Assembly (NCBI GenBank): GCA_016720565.1
Contig: JADKKJ010000001.1
Location: 1,116,001 to 1,180,000 of the forward strand
DNA: 64,000 nucleotides
Direction: 5' to 3'
From: Chitinophagaceae bacterium
GTDB lineage: Bacteria > Bacteroidota > Bacteroidia > Chitinophagales > Chitinophagaceae
Every line of letters starts with the position of its first letter. The stretch's first letter is position 1. The notes beneath the pieces were generated by a model. The model did not search any database. It saw nothing but the letters and a program-made list of their open reading frames with translations, and was not told where the DNA came from. Made by a program: the position numbers and the translations under genes. This document shows positions 34,092 to 43,001 of this stretch, piece by piece.

Positions 34092-37000
34092 ATGATATAC
34101 AGGGCCCTCCAAACCTTCTTGTGTTTACTGGTGGTCAGTGGTGCATTTTCGCAGAACCGCCCCACCATGGTCATGGAAAGCGGTGAACCTATCTACGCAG
34201 GGCAAAATGTATTTTTCAGCAGCAACAATGATTTTATGGCCATTTCCGGGGATAAGGAAATTCGGCTCTATGATCTCCGATCCATGCTATTTTTAAAATC
34301 CATCAGGGGTGAAGACAATTATTCTTACGTACAATTCAATAAGCAACTTACCGCTTTTTCCTTTGCCCGTTTACAAAGAGCAGATGAACCCGACGACCGG
34401 CTGGCTTCAAAAATGGTCAGAACCGTTATAAATGACTCCCTGATTCATAAGCAACATCATATCACCAACAGCTACAGTCATGAACTCATTCCCCTTGCTA
34501 ACTATTTCCTGAAACAGGACTACGATACACTCCGATTCATTCCGCTGAATGGAAAAGGAGATACAATTGTAAAATATAGCAGTGACTGGTTTCTTAGCCC
34601 GGATCAGAACTGGATGATGATTGGAAAAAATAGCTACCAGAAATTTGAACTTGTCAGCCTTGACAATTTAAAAACGGTAAAAACAATTGATTTTCAAAAA
34701 CCTGATGGCGATAATACCTGGTACTACCGGTCCTCCGTATTCTTTGCAGATTCCAACTATCTTATTTTTGCAGGCGAGAGTTCTGAAGACAAACAGGTGG
34801 TGAGGATCTATGACCGCAGCCGGGATTCAGTGATATGCTCGATCTCAAATCCCCGCGTCCCGGCTACCACACAGATCTTTTATAACAGCATTAAATTCTC
34901 TTCCCGCTCAGGAATTTTATTGGTGCCGGCTTCCACCGGCCTGAATGTCTACAATATTTTTAATCAGAGCCGTCAATTCATTAAAGCGGTAAAAGACAAA
35001 TATGATCTTTCTTTCGGGCTTACTGCCAACGGAAGGACCATTTATATAAAGCATAATGATTCTCTTTCCCTGTATAATGGAGAAACTGGCAGTAAGGATA
35101 CCGTATTAAAACTAAAAGGTTATTCCCTGCTGGTCAATCAGCAATTCCCGCTGCTATATATAAACACGTATCGCGGTTATCAAAAAGTATGCTATGAATT
35201 CGATATTGACAGAAGGCGTTTTATTGATACCATAGAAGGGGAGGCTTTTGCCATCGCTCCCAATGGAAGGATCCTGTATGGGGAGATCAACAATACCAAT
35301 GCACTGTTAAATCATCTGCTCCAGCCAATTCATACCATCAATACCTGCAGTGCTGTAATGAGAGAAGTATATAGCGGAAACGCTGCAGGAAAATTCCTTT
35401 TTCATTATGACGGCGACTGCGAATGGAGTAAGAACGATAAAAACTGGTATTTCGATTTTCAGCCCTGGGACCTTAACCGCCTGGCCCCCCTTCCCTACAG
35501 GGCAGGCAATGAATACCAGTTTCGTTTTAAAGATATAGATGACCAGTATTTTGATTCAGATAATTTTTATTTCCGCTCAGGAAGCTTTCTCTATACTTTT
35601 TCAGACAGTACCCTTCCTAAAGAACTTGAATTAAAATATGGATACCTGGAAGACATGGATGGTCCCTTCCTTGTCTATAAAACCAACGATTTTCATTTAG
35701 ATGATACCATAGGTAATAAGATCACGGTAGTACAATTGCCCGATAAGATCATGGGTAGTTTTAACCTGAAGAACCTGGAACCGGTAAAAACATTTATCGA
35801 TACCCTTACCAAACAGGTATTTTGTATTTCCAGCCTGGCCGGCAATAATTTTTCCTATACAATTACTTCATTTACCTACCAGGGAACTAAGAATTATTCA
35901 AAAAGGATCAATGGCCCTTCCACATTACGTATGGATGATGCAAGTGGATTCCATATCTCCCCGGATAACAATTACCTGCTGGTTAGTACCCATGCTGGTT
36001 ATGATGAGAAAAAAAATGGCTACTACCTGTTTGGACTGAAATCCGGTCAATTACTGCGCTACTTTCCCAACTCGGCTGGCGAGGATCTTTATGTAAACTT
36101 CGGTGAAGGGAAATTCGCCTACCGCGACAGCAATTATTTCCTGCAGACGGGCAGCTATATCAACGGGAAAAACACCCGGTATAAATCATACCCGGTAGCT
36201 ATCAACGATAAATTCCTGCTCAGCTATACGGCAGATGGAAACTATCAGAATTACAGCCCGGCAGCTACCATGTTCCTGCCAAAAGGCCCCAACAAGCTAT
36301 CCCTGGTATCCTGGAATACTACCGACACCATTTACCAGGAAACCTTATTTACAGACTTTATCAGAACCGGAGCCCTGAGCCTTGATAATAAATGGATGGC
36401 CTATGCCAATTTTCAGCATCAGATCATCCTGGTGAATATTCCCACAAAAACAAGATATATACTCGAAGGACATAAAGATCATATCAGTTCACTGAATTTT
36501 GCCGACAGGGATAGTAAACTGGTATCTACCTCTTTCGATGGCACCACCAAATTCTGGTCTTTACAGGATCTTAAATGGCTGGTATCCGTTACAACCTTTA
36601 ATAAGGATAATTATGTGGTGATAGACCACCAGGGATACTATTCCGCTTCCAAAGGCTCGCTGCAGAAATTTGGTTTTACCGATGGCCGGAATGTAGCTGC
36701 AGCCCGTCAGCTGGACCTGATCTATAATCGTCCCGACCTGGTCTCCACCACTTATGGAATCACCGACACCTTGCTGATCCAATCCTACCACCGTGCCTGG
36801 CAGAAAAGAATAAGACAGTCAAAGATCGATACCTCCATACTTCAGTCGGCTTATACCGTTCCGCAATTGACCATACTGGACATCGAAAAGATAGAACCTG
36901 AAACAACAAAAGAGGTATTGACCCTGAAAATTGCATCTACCGGTAAAAATATTCCCCTATCCTCTTTTAATGTTTGGGTGAATGAATGCCCCTTGTTTGG

Positions 37001-37964
37001 TTCAGCTGGAATCGGAATAAAAGCTGGTAGAACTGATTTTGATACCGTATTAAGCATTCATTTAGGCGAAGGACAAAATCGGATCGAAACAGCCGTGACA
37101 AATACGCAGGGCATTGAAAGTTATCGGCTACCCGTATCGGTAAAATATGCAGGCGCCAGCAAACCTTCCAAACTTTATTTTATAGGAATAGGCATCGATC
37201 ACTTTGCAAATGAGCGTTATGATCTTCGGTTCAGTTGTAAGGATATCCGCGATCTGGTTAATGGGTTTAAAGCGAAATATGGCGAGGCATTGGTTGTCGA
37301 TACCTTGTTTAATGAAGCAGTGACAATTGAAAATATTAAAAAATTAAAGCAACCCCTTGAGCAAACGAATATTGATGATAAAGTGGTCATCTCCTATTCC
37401 GGTCATGGTTTACTAAGTGATAGCCTGGATTATTTTCTATCTACCTATTCGGTGGATTTCATGAAACCAGCAGAAAAAGGCCTTCCCTATGAAATGCTGG
37501 AAAGCCTGGTAGATGGAATACCCTCCAGGAAAAAATTATTGCTGATCGATGCCTGCCATAGCGGGGAGGTAGACAAGGAAGAAGGAAAGAAAAGAAATAA
37601 AAAAGCAACTGGATTAGGTCTGTCTTCCGGCCGTGGTGCCAACCCGGTTAGCACGGAAACAGGGCCAAGGCTGGGACTGAACAATAGCTTTGAATTGATG
37701 CGAGAGCTATTTGCCAACATGGGTAATAATACCGGTGCCACCATTATCTCAGCTGCCGGAGGAGACCAATATGCCCTGGAAGGGGTAAATGGGCTGCCCA
37801 ATGGCGTATTTACCTATAGTATCCTGGAAGCGATGAAAAAGAAAAAAACGATTAGCATCAAAGAGTTAATGAAAACCGTTTCCAATAATGTAATGCAGCT
37901 AACGAAAGGATTACAGCAGCCCACCAGCAGAACAGATCTGCTGAATGATTGGGAATTGTGGTAA
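34092..37964 (+). CDS. Giant secreted WD40/propeller plus caspase-family protein
   Basis: 1290 residues with a signal peptide (about 1-20). The first 860 residues are beta-propeller repeats, the clearest WD40 unit being about 795-835 (LEGHKDHISSLNFADRDSKLVSTSFDGTTKFWSL). After a linker and a beta-sandwich stretch comes a C-terminal C14 caspase domain (about 1025-1290) starting KLYFIGIGIDHF, with catalytic His1105 in YSGHG and Cys1155 in DACHSGE. Both dyad residues are present, so peptidase activity is expected. WD40-caspase proteins are common in filamentous and multicellular bacteria (family knowledge). The domain order here places the propeller before the protease and the whole protein outside the inner membrane. 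Confidence 0.87.
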   Translation: MIYRALQTFLCLLVVSGAFSQNRPTMVMESGEPIYAGQNVFFSSNNDFMAISGDKEIRLYDLRSMLFLKSIRGEDNYSYVQFNKQLTAFSFARLQRADEPDDRLASKMVRTVINDSLIHKQHHITNSYSHELIPLANYFLKQDYDTLRFIPLNGKGDTIVKYSSDWFLSPDQNWMMIGKNSYQKFELVSLDNLKTVKTIDFQKPDGDNTWYYRSSVFFADSNYLIFAGESSEDKQVVRIYDRSRDSVICSISNPRVPATTQIFYNSIKFSSRSGILLVPASTGLNVYNIFNQSRQFIKAVKDKYDLSFGLTANGRTIYIKHNDSLSLYNGETGSKDTVLKLKGYSLLVNQQFPLLYINTYRGYQKVCYEFDIDRRRFIDTIEGEAFAIAPNGRILYGEINNTNALLNHLLQPIHTINTCSAVMREVYSGNAAGKFLFHYDGDCEWSKNDKNWYFDFQPWDLNRLAPLPYRAGNEYQFRFKDIDDQYFDSDNFYFRSGSFLYTFSDSTLPKELELKYGYLEDMDGPFLVYKTNDFHLDDTIGNKITVVQLPDKIMGSFNLKNLEPVKTFIDTLTKQVFCISSLAGNNFSYTITSFTYQGTKNYSKRINGPSTLRMDDASGFHISPDNNYLLVSTHAGYDEKKNGYYLFGLKSGQLLRYFPNSAGEDLYVNFGEGKFAYRDSNYFLQTGSYINGKNTRYKSYPVAINDKFLLSYTADGNYQNYSPAATMFLPKGPNKLSLVSWNTTDTIYQETLFTDFIRTGALSLDNKWMAYANFQHQIILVNIPTKTRYILEGHKDHISSLNFADRDSKLVSTSFDGTTKFWSLQDLKWLVSVTTFNKDNYVVIDHQGYYSASKGSLQKFGFTDGRNVAAARQLDLIYNRPDLVSTTYGITDTLLIQSYHRAWQKRIRQSKIDTSILQSAYTVPQLTILDIEKIEPETTKEVLTLKIASTGKNIPLSSFNVWVNECPLFGSAGIGIKAGRTDFDTVLSIHLGEGQNRIETAVTNTQGIESYRLPVSVKYAGASKPSKLYFIGIGIDHFANERYDLRFSCKDIRDLVNGFKAKYGEALVVDTLFNEAVTIENIKKLKQPLEQTNIDDKVVISYSGHGLLSDSLDYFLSTYSVDFMKPAEKGLPYEMLESLVDGIPSRKKLLLIDACHSGEVDKEEGKKRNKKATGLGLSSGRGANPVSTETGPRLGLNNSFELMRELFANMGNNTGATIISAAGGDQYALEGVNGLPNGVFTYSILEAMKKKKTISIKELMKTVSNNVMQLTKGLQQPTSRTDLLNDWELW

Positions 37965-38152
37965 AATACAGGTAACTGCAATATTTGCCGGTCATGAGGT
38001 TTCGGTCCATTCCGCCGATCATCCCAACCTCACTATCCCCTCAGCGAATTGGCTTATCCTTTTGGAAGTAATAACGAGCTGGTCATTGATGCCATTTGTA
38101 GAATGCTGGAATTACGCTGATTTCGTATATTCAGTATACCAAAACCAACACC

Positions 38153-38800
38153 ATGCGCGCAAAACTAATTAGCTACACCGGCTGGGCTTTTGTCCTGGCC
38201 GCCGGCCTCTATTTCATCTATGCCAACGCCATTCACTATTTCTCCTATAACCTGGATTCTTATGGCGAGGGATTCTTCCCAGCTTACGCGCCCAGCCTGC
38301 TGATACATGTATCCTTTGGAATAATAGCTTTACTACTGGGACCTCTTCAGTTCCGGGCTGCCTTCCGTAAAAAATACCCGACCATACACCGCAATATGGG
38401 CAAGGCATACCTGGTATCTATTCTTATTGCCTCCATGGCCTCCCTTAATTTATCGATCAATAAAATGATCATTACTGAACATGTAACCACCTTCGGTACC
38501 GGACTGATAGGTCTGGCCATTGCCTGGATCAGTACATCAGCTATGGCCTTTTGGGCGGCCCGCAGCAAGAATTTTGTGCAGCACCGGGAATGGATGGTGA
38601 AATCTTATGTGGTCACCTTCGCCTTTGTCACTTTCCGACTTGTTGAAAAATTATTGCTGGTTGGGTTTGATATGAAAGGATTAGAAGTCGCAAATATCCT
38701 TGCCTGGTCCTGCTGGTCCATTCCATTACTGGTCACCGAAATGATCCTACAGGGGCAGAAGATCAATCGGGGAAATGCTGCGAGAGCAGGTAAAGCCTGA
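38153..38800 (+). CDS. DUF2306 multi-pass membrane protein
   Basis: 215 residues with about six membrane helices. The DUF2306 pattern is visible: a conserved H in LLIHVSFGIIALLLGPLQF, the phrase YPTIHRNMGKAYLVSILI, and later QHREWMVKSYVVTFAFVTFRL. The conserved His residues suggest heme or metal binding, but the function is unproven. It is transcribed toward the histidine kinase gene (convergent, 14 nt between stops). The preceding 188 nt (37965-38152) hold no recognisable signal. Confidence 0.82.
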   Translation: MRAKLISYTGWAFVLAAGLYFIYANAIHYFSYNLDSYGEGFFPAYAPSLLIHVSFGIIALLLGPLQFRAAFRKKYPTIHRNMGKAYLVSILIASMASLNLSINKMIITEHVTTFGTGLIGLAIAWISTSAMAFWAARSKNFVQHREWMVKSYVVTFAFVTFRLVEKLLLVGFDMKGLEVANILAWSCWSIPLLVTEMILQGQKINRGNAARAGKA

Positions 38801-38814
38801 TCATTGACCAACGA

Positions 38815-39864
38815 TCAATAATTCAACTCGATACTAAACTGCGCATACTCGCCTTCAGCTGAAATTACTTTGATATCTCCTTTATGAGATCGGATCATAT
38901 CATAGCTTAACGACAATCCCAATCCGGTAGCTTCACCTGTAGGCTTGGTCGTAAAAAATGGCTGGAAGATCTTATTAATTATTTTTTCCGGTATACCCAT
39001 GCCATTATCACGGACCTCTATAATGGCCTTGCCATCTTTACTGCTGGTATGGATGGAAAGAACCGGCTCATAGTCGCTTTTTATTTTCGCCTTCTCCTGC
39101 ATCGAGTAAAAAGCATTCCCGAATATATTCACCAGTATATGGCCAATATCCTGGGGGATCACGCGAATAGGTTCCAGTCCTCCTTCAAAAATAGTATTGA
39201 ACGTACAGTTGAATGATTTGTGCCTGGCACGGAAACCATGATAACTCATTTTCAGGAATTCATCCGTCAGTTCATTCAGGTTGGTCAGTACCACCACGCC
39301 TGCTTCTTTTCTTGTATGCTGCAGCATATTTCGGACGATGCCATCAGCCCTTTTGCCATGCTGTAATATCTTGGAAAGATTATCACCCAGATCACCGACC
39401 AGCGGAAGAATATCCTCCTTAAATCCTTCTGAGAGGTTTTCTTTTTCAAGGGCTTCTTTAATTTCCATTAAGAGGTCCCTATTGATCTCCCCGAAATTCA
39501 ATACGAAATTCAAAGGGTTCTGTATCTCGTGGGCGATACCGGCCGTAAGTTCTCCCAGTGAGGCCATTTTCTCTTTCTGTATAAGATGCAGCTGACTGGC
39601 CCTTAATTCTTCCAGCGTTTCCTGCAGGATCTCTTTCTGCTCGGATATTTCGGCGGTACGCTCCTCTACCCTTTGCTCCAGTTGCTGGTTCTGCTGTTTC
39701 AGGCTTTCCTGCTGCTCCAGCTGAATGGCCTGGATCTGCTTATGGTATTGCAGTTTCTTCCGCTGGTTGGAAATGAATACCACCAGGAAACTGGTAAAGA
39801 GAACCACCATCGCAGATATACCGATGATGACCCTAGACTGAATATTTATTTCTAATAGATCCAT
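38815..39864 (-). CDS. Sensor histidine kinase, HisKA + HATPase_c, no receiver
   Basis: 349 residues. One membrane helix (about 12-32), a coiled coil with the VEERTAEISEQKEILQETLEELRASQ linker, phospho-acceptor H112 in GELTAGIAHEIQNPLNF, N box NAFYSMQEK, G1 box VRDNGMGIPEKI and G2 box GEATGLGLSLSYDMI. There is almost no extracytoplasmic sensor domain. The start codon lies inside the preceding membrane-protein gene (32-nt overlap), so the two are translationally linked and the seven-helix protein may supply the sensing part. No response regulator gene is adjacent. Confidence 0.92.
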   Translation of the reverse strand: MDLLEINIQSRVIIGISAMVVLFTSFLVVFISNQRKKLQYHKQIQAIQLEQQESLKQQNQQLEQRVEERTAEISEQKEILQETLEELRASQLHLIQKEKMASLGELTAGIAHEIQNPLNFVLNFGEINRDLLMEIKEALEKENLSEGFKEDILPLVGDLGDNLSKILQHGKRADGIVRNMLQHTRKEAGVVVLTNLNELTDEFLKMSYHGFRARHKSFNCTFNTIFEGGLEPIRVIPQDIGHILVNIFGNAFYSMQEKAKIKSDYEPVLSIHTSSKDGKAIIEVRDNGMGIPEKIINKIFQPFFTTKPTGEATGLGLSLSYDMIRSHKGDIKVISAEGEYAQFSIELNY

Positions 39865-40513
39865 AAAAAGCTTTGGTTAGAAAAAGACAAAATATGATAA
39901 AGGCCAGGTTGTGCACATTCCAGATATCTACAGCCAGCCGGATATCCTTACTGATCATGGGCAGGTAGAAAAGAAAAACAAAGAAATTGACCACTACGTA
40001 AATGCCCAGGCCTGTTACGATCCAGAAATGCGGGGTATCAAAGATCCCATCCTGGTCATTCCTTAATTCAGTGAGATAATAAAGCATACAGTAGACCAGC
40101 AGCAGGTAGGCCTCTGTTGCCAGCAGGTTTCCGCTTAAATAGTTGTAATCAAAGAAATCTTCAAAAAACACAAAATTGACCACCAGGAACAGTACCGAAA
40201 CCAGCGCCAGGAATTTTTTTGTTCTGCGGAAAGAATCAGGCTGCAGTCGCACAAAATAATAGCTGAAACAGGCAAACCGGATCACGGAATGTAAATTATA
40301 GAAGGGATTATTGCTCAGGTAATCGTTGGGTAAAAAATAAATATTGATAGCCATGATGGTATCGATCACAATATTGACCAGGAAACCCAGCCATACGTAG
40401 AGAATCACCGGTTTCATCTGCTTATCCTGCTGCCTGAACTGCAGCACAGCCAGGGGGATCAGCAAAGCCCAGATCTCCGACCAGTCGAGCACTTTAAGTA
40501 GAATATTATTCAT
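39833..40513 (-). CDS. Seven-helix membrane protein overlapping a histidine kinase
   Basis: 226 residues with about seven hydrophobic helices (10-25, 38-60, 75-90, 100-118, 125-145, 160-180, 195-215). It resembles the 7TM membrane modules that precede kinases in Bacteroidota but matches no family I can name with certainty. The stop overlaps the kinase start by 32 nt. It could bind a ligand in the membrane and signal to the kinase (inference), or be an independent transporter-like protein. Confidence 0.65.
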   Translation of the reverse strand: MNNILLKVLDWSEIWALLIPLAVLQFRQQDKQMKPVILYVWLGFLVNIVIDTIMAINIYFLPNDYLSNNPFYNLHSVIRFACFSYYFVRLQPDSFRRTKKFLALVSVLFLVVNFVFFEDFFDYNYLSGNLLATEAYLLLVYCMLYYLTELRNDQDGIFDTPHFWIVTGLGIYVVVNFFVFLFYLPMISKDIRLAVDIWNVHNLAFIIFCLFLTKAFYGSIRNKYSV

Positions 40514-40572
40514 AGCAATTAGTAGATCAGAACAAGCTCCCTAATATACCCAATAATTTCAAACCCTGTTTA

Positions 40573-40602
40573 TTGAAATACCGCCTAAAAAATCTAACTT
40601 TC
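40573..40602 (+). promoter_or_regulatory. Promoter-like TTG-19-TAACTTTC before gene 40659
   Basis: TTG at 40573-40575, a 19-nt spacer and TAACTTTC at 40595-40602 (one mismatch to TAnnTTTG). It leaves a leader of about 50 nt before ATG 40659. Confidence 0.42.
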
Positions 40603-40658
40603 TTCAGGAACTACCCCATGTATCAAACAACATCAACCAACCACTTAAATGATCAACT

Positions 40659-41228
40659 ATGCAAAAAGATCTTAGAACGCTAAGCCATTACTTTCTGTTT
40701 TTCTTTGTGTTACTGCTGGCTTCCTGCAACAGTGGTACCGAAGATAAAAAAGATGACAAGGAGGTAAGTGCTACACCGCCGCCAAAAACGGATGCGTTAA
40801 CTTCAGGCCACCTGGACACGCTTTTCGTGGAAAGAAAAGTATTTGATAACCTCCAGGGTAATCCAAAACTAATTTACTCCTTCATTTTTAACTATCCTGA
40901 TTCGTTAACCCTGCATGGCTGGATATATAAACCCAATTTCGATCCAACACCAGTTATGAAACTGAAATATTTTAATAGAAATATGGATATTTCTTATGGC
41001 GCTGGCACCTATTTTGGCAATATAGTGCTTCAAACCGGCGACACAAAAAAGATCAAGGATGCATTAACACAGGGTATGAACTATGTTTTATTTGCGCCCA
41101 AACTGGAAGGGAATAATATAAAATATGATATACTGGTGACCGATAAATTAAGGATCTCAAAAGATGCACTCCTGGTGGTTACCCCCACTGGTGCGGATGG
41201 AAATCCTTCACCTCCTAAAACTTATTAA
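40659..41228 (+). CDS. Hypothetical lipoprotein, 189 residues
   Basis: Lipoprotein signal with lipobox LASC (about 19-22) followed by a flexible acidic/proline linker (NSGTEDKKDDKEVSATPPPKT), so the protein is probably tethered in the outer membrane. The rest is a beta-rich domain (about 55-170) with no motif I recognise, ending in a proline-rich tail. It stands alone, with its own promoter-like sequence and a strong terminator 9 nt after the stop codon. Confidence 0.6.
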   Translation: MQKDLRTLSHYFLFFFVLLLASCNSGTEDKKDDKEVSATPPPKTDALTSGHLDTLFVERKVFDNLQGNPKLIYSFIFNYPDSLTLHGWIYKPNFDPTPVMKLKYFNRNMDISYGAGTYFGNIVLQTGDTKKIKDALTQGMNYVLFAPKLEGNNIKYDILVTDKLRISKDALLVVTPTGADGNPSPPKTY

Positions 41229-41237
41229 CAGAATAGG

Positions 41238-41263
41238 AAAGGGTGGCCGGAATGCCACCCTTT
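41238..41263 (+). terminator. Rho-independent terminator after gene 40659
   Basis: Perfect 10-bp stem (AAAGGGTGGC / GCCACCCTTT) with a 6-nt loop, followed by CTTATTCC. It begins 9 nt after the stop codon. Confidence 0.8.
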
Positions 41264-41327
41264 CTTATTCCTAAAGGTTAACTATTGTTCACTGCTCTAA
41301 ACAACCCATAAAGCCATAGGTTCGTCT

Positions 41328-41354
41328 TTGATAAACGGATAATCCTTAATTTTA
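41328..41354 (+). promoter_or_regulatory. Promoter-like TTG-16-TAATTTTA before namZ
   Basis: TTG at 41328-41330 and TAATTTTA at 41347-41354 (one mismatch to TAnnTTTG, spacer 16 nt). It lies 22 nt before the ATG at 41377 and downstream of the preceding terminator. Confidence 0.4.
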
Positions 41355-41376
41355 GCGCCTACGATAACTATTCGCC

Positions 41377-42570
41377 ATGAAATTATTGCCCATTATTCTT
41401 CTGCTGAGCTTTGCCAGCAGTTTCGCCCAGGATAAAAAACATCCCATCGTTACTGGCGCGGATCAAACTGAACTTTATTTCGATTACCTGAAAGGGAAAA
41501 GGGTGGCCATTCTTGCCAATCCCACTACCATCGTAGGAAAAAAGCATTGGGTGGATTCTATGATGGCAAGAGGAATAAATATCGTAAAGGTCTTCGGTCC
41601 TGAACATGGATTTCGCGGCAAGGCAAGTGCGGGAGTAAAGGTCTCCGATGAAAAAGATTCCGCCACTGGCATACCCATCATTTCCCTTTATGGAAAAAAA
41701 AGAAAACCTTCCCCGGAAGACCTGGCCGATGTGGACCTGATGGTCTATGATGTACAGGATGTGGGCTGCCGTTTCTATACCTATATCAATGTGCTGCGCG
41801 ATGTAATGGAAGCCTGTGCCGAGAATAACAAGGAACTGATGATCATGGACCGGCCTAATCCCAATGGGTATCTTATCGATGGCCCTATACTTGACATGAA
41901 ATACAAATCGGGTATCGGGCAGTTTCCAATTCCTATTGCGCATGGCATGACCATCGCCGAACTGGCCCAGATGTATAATGGCGAAGGCTGGATGGCCAAT
42001 GGCGTGAAGTGTAAATTGAAGATCATTCCGGTGAAGAATTACAAACATCATATGCCCTATGATGTTCCGGTATGGCCCTCTCCTAACCTGAATAGCCAGC
42101 TGGCTATTTTACTCTATCCTTCTACCTGTTTATTTGAAGGGGTCTATGTAAATCATGGTCGCGGCACTATGTACCCATTCACTGTATTAGGAGCGCCCTT
42201 TTTAAAAGGTAAATACAGTTTCAGTTTTACGCCCAAAAGTATTCCAGGCATGAGCGAGTCGCCTATTTTCATGGACCAGGAATGTTATGGACTGGACCTG
42301 CGGGAGTATGATGTGAAGCGGTTATTCACTACTAAACGTATCGAGCTTGCCTGGATGATCGATCTATATAAGAATTTCCCCGAAAAAGAGAAATTCTTCG
42401 ATCGCACCCTCAGCAAACAAATGGGATCCATAGAATACCTGGCGGGTACCGCCGATTTCCGCAAACAGATACAGGAAGGAAAGTCTATTAAAGAAATTCA
42501 GGATAGCTGGGAACCGGGACTGTCACAGTACAAACAAATGAGGAAGAAATATTTACTTTACGCTGATTAG
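41377..42570 (+). CDS. namZ: Exo-beta-N-acetylmuramidase NamZ (DUF1343, GH171)
   Basis: 397 residues with a signal peptide (about 1-18). The DUF1343 signatures are all present: LKGKRVAILANPTTI, VFGPEHGFRGKASAGVKV, IISLYGKKRKPSPEDLADVDLMVYDVQDVGCRFYTYI, MDRPNPNGYLIDGP and FEGVYVNHGRGT. The family (GH171) removes N-acetylmuramic acid from the non-reducing end of peptidoglycan fragments, acting in the periplasm in cell-wall recycling. Its usual partners (NagZ, amidase, MurNAc kinase) are not adjacent. A 12-bp AT-only hairpin follows the stop codon. Confidence 0.9.
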   Translation: MKLLPIILLLSFASSFAQDKKHPIVTGADQTELYFDYLKGKRVAILANPTTIVGKKHWVDSMMARGINIVKVFGPEHGFRGKASAGVKVSDEKDSATGIPIISLYGKKRKPSPEDLADVDLMVYDVQDVGCRFYTYINVLRDVMEACAENNKELMIMDRPNPNGYLIDGPILDMKYKSGIGQFPIPIAHGMTIAELAQMYNGEGWMANGVKCKLKIIPVKNYKHHMPYDVPVWPSPNLNSQLAILLYPSTCLFEGVYVNHGRGTMYPFTVLGAPFLKGKYSFSFTPKSIPGMSESPIFMDQECYGLDLREYDVKRLFTTKRIELAWMIDLYKNFPEKEKFFDRTLSKQMGSIEYLAGTADFRKQIQEGKSIKEIQDSWEPGLSQYKQMRKKYLLYAD

Positions 42571-42595
42571 TAATTAATAATTGTTAATTACTAAT
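42566..42595. repeat. Perfect AT-rich inverted repeat after namZ
   Basis: ATTAGTAATTAA and its exact reverse complement, separated by TAATTG. The stem includes the namZ TAG stop. It could act as a weak transcript end, but lacks G/C pairs and a U tract. Confidence 0.6.
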
Positions 42596-42623
42596 TATTG
42601 CATCCAACTCCAGGTATCCGGCT

Positions 42624-42691
42624 TGAACCCTGAACCCTGAACCTTGAACCCTGAACCCTGAACCCTAATCCCTAATCCCTAAACTCTAAAC
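42624..42691. repeat. CCCTGAA / CCCTAAT heptamer array before ATG 42701
   Basis: About nine heptamers: first CCCTGAA type, then CCCTAAT, then CTCTAAA. C-rich on the plus strand, ending 9 nt before the start codon. The mixture of two unit types within one array shows that the families are related. Confidence 0.8.
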
Positions 42692-42700
42692 TGTACTTTA

Positions 42701-42997
42701 ATGACAATCTCTACTCCCCACGAACTCTCCCGCGAAGAAGCCATGTCACGCATAAAAAACCTCTTCTCTAAAATAAAAGAAGAACAAAAAGGAAACATCC
42801 AGGAACTGCAGGAGGAATGGGCCGAATATGGCGGAAGTTTCAAATTAAAAGCTATGGGGTTTCAGGTATCCGGAACAGTAGAGGTATTACCGGCCTCGGT
42901 GGAGATCGAAGCAAAACTTCCTTTGGCCCTGACCATGTTCCAGGGAGCGATCAAGGGCGCTATTGAAAATGAGGCAAAAAAACTATTGGTGAAATAG
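42701..42997 (+). CDS. Polyhydroxyalkanoic-acid-system-like small protein
   Basis: 98 residues, no signal peptide. It begins with a helix (SREEAMSRIKNLFSKIKEEQ), then WAEYGGSFKLKAMGFQVSGTVEVLPASVEIEAKLPLALTMF and a final helix. This is the layout of PF09650 (putative polyhydroxyalkanoic acid system protein, granule regulator), where alternating strands are followed by an amphipathic C-terminal helix. No PHA synthase is nearby, so a role in lipid-surface binding is only family knowledge. It is preceded by a heptamer array and converges on the aldehyde dehydrogenase gene, with 4 nt between the stop codons. Confidence 0.6.
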   Translation: MTISTPHELSREEAMSRIKNLFSKIKEEQKGNIQELQEEWAEYGGSFKLKAMGFQVSGTVEVLPASVEIEAKLPLALTMFQGAIKGAIENEAKKLLVK

Positions 42998-43001
42998 GTT
43001 T

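Noticed and set aside
30101..37964. Antiphage defence island around the WD40-caspase gene
   Set aside because: Both caspase proteins carry signal peptides, and no gasdermin, nuclease, CD-NTase, TIR or restriction gene lies nearby.
37965..38152. Possible gene remnant (an overlapping 75-codon frame) before the DUF2306 gene
   Set aside because: No recognisable protein segment in any frame, and the frame overlaps the end of the caspase gene.
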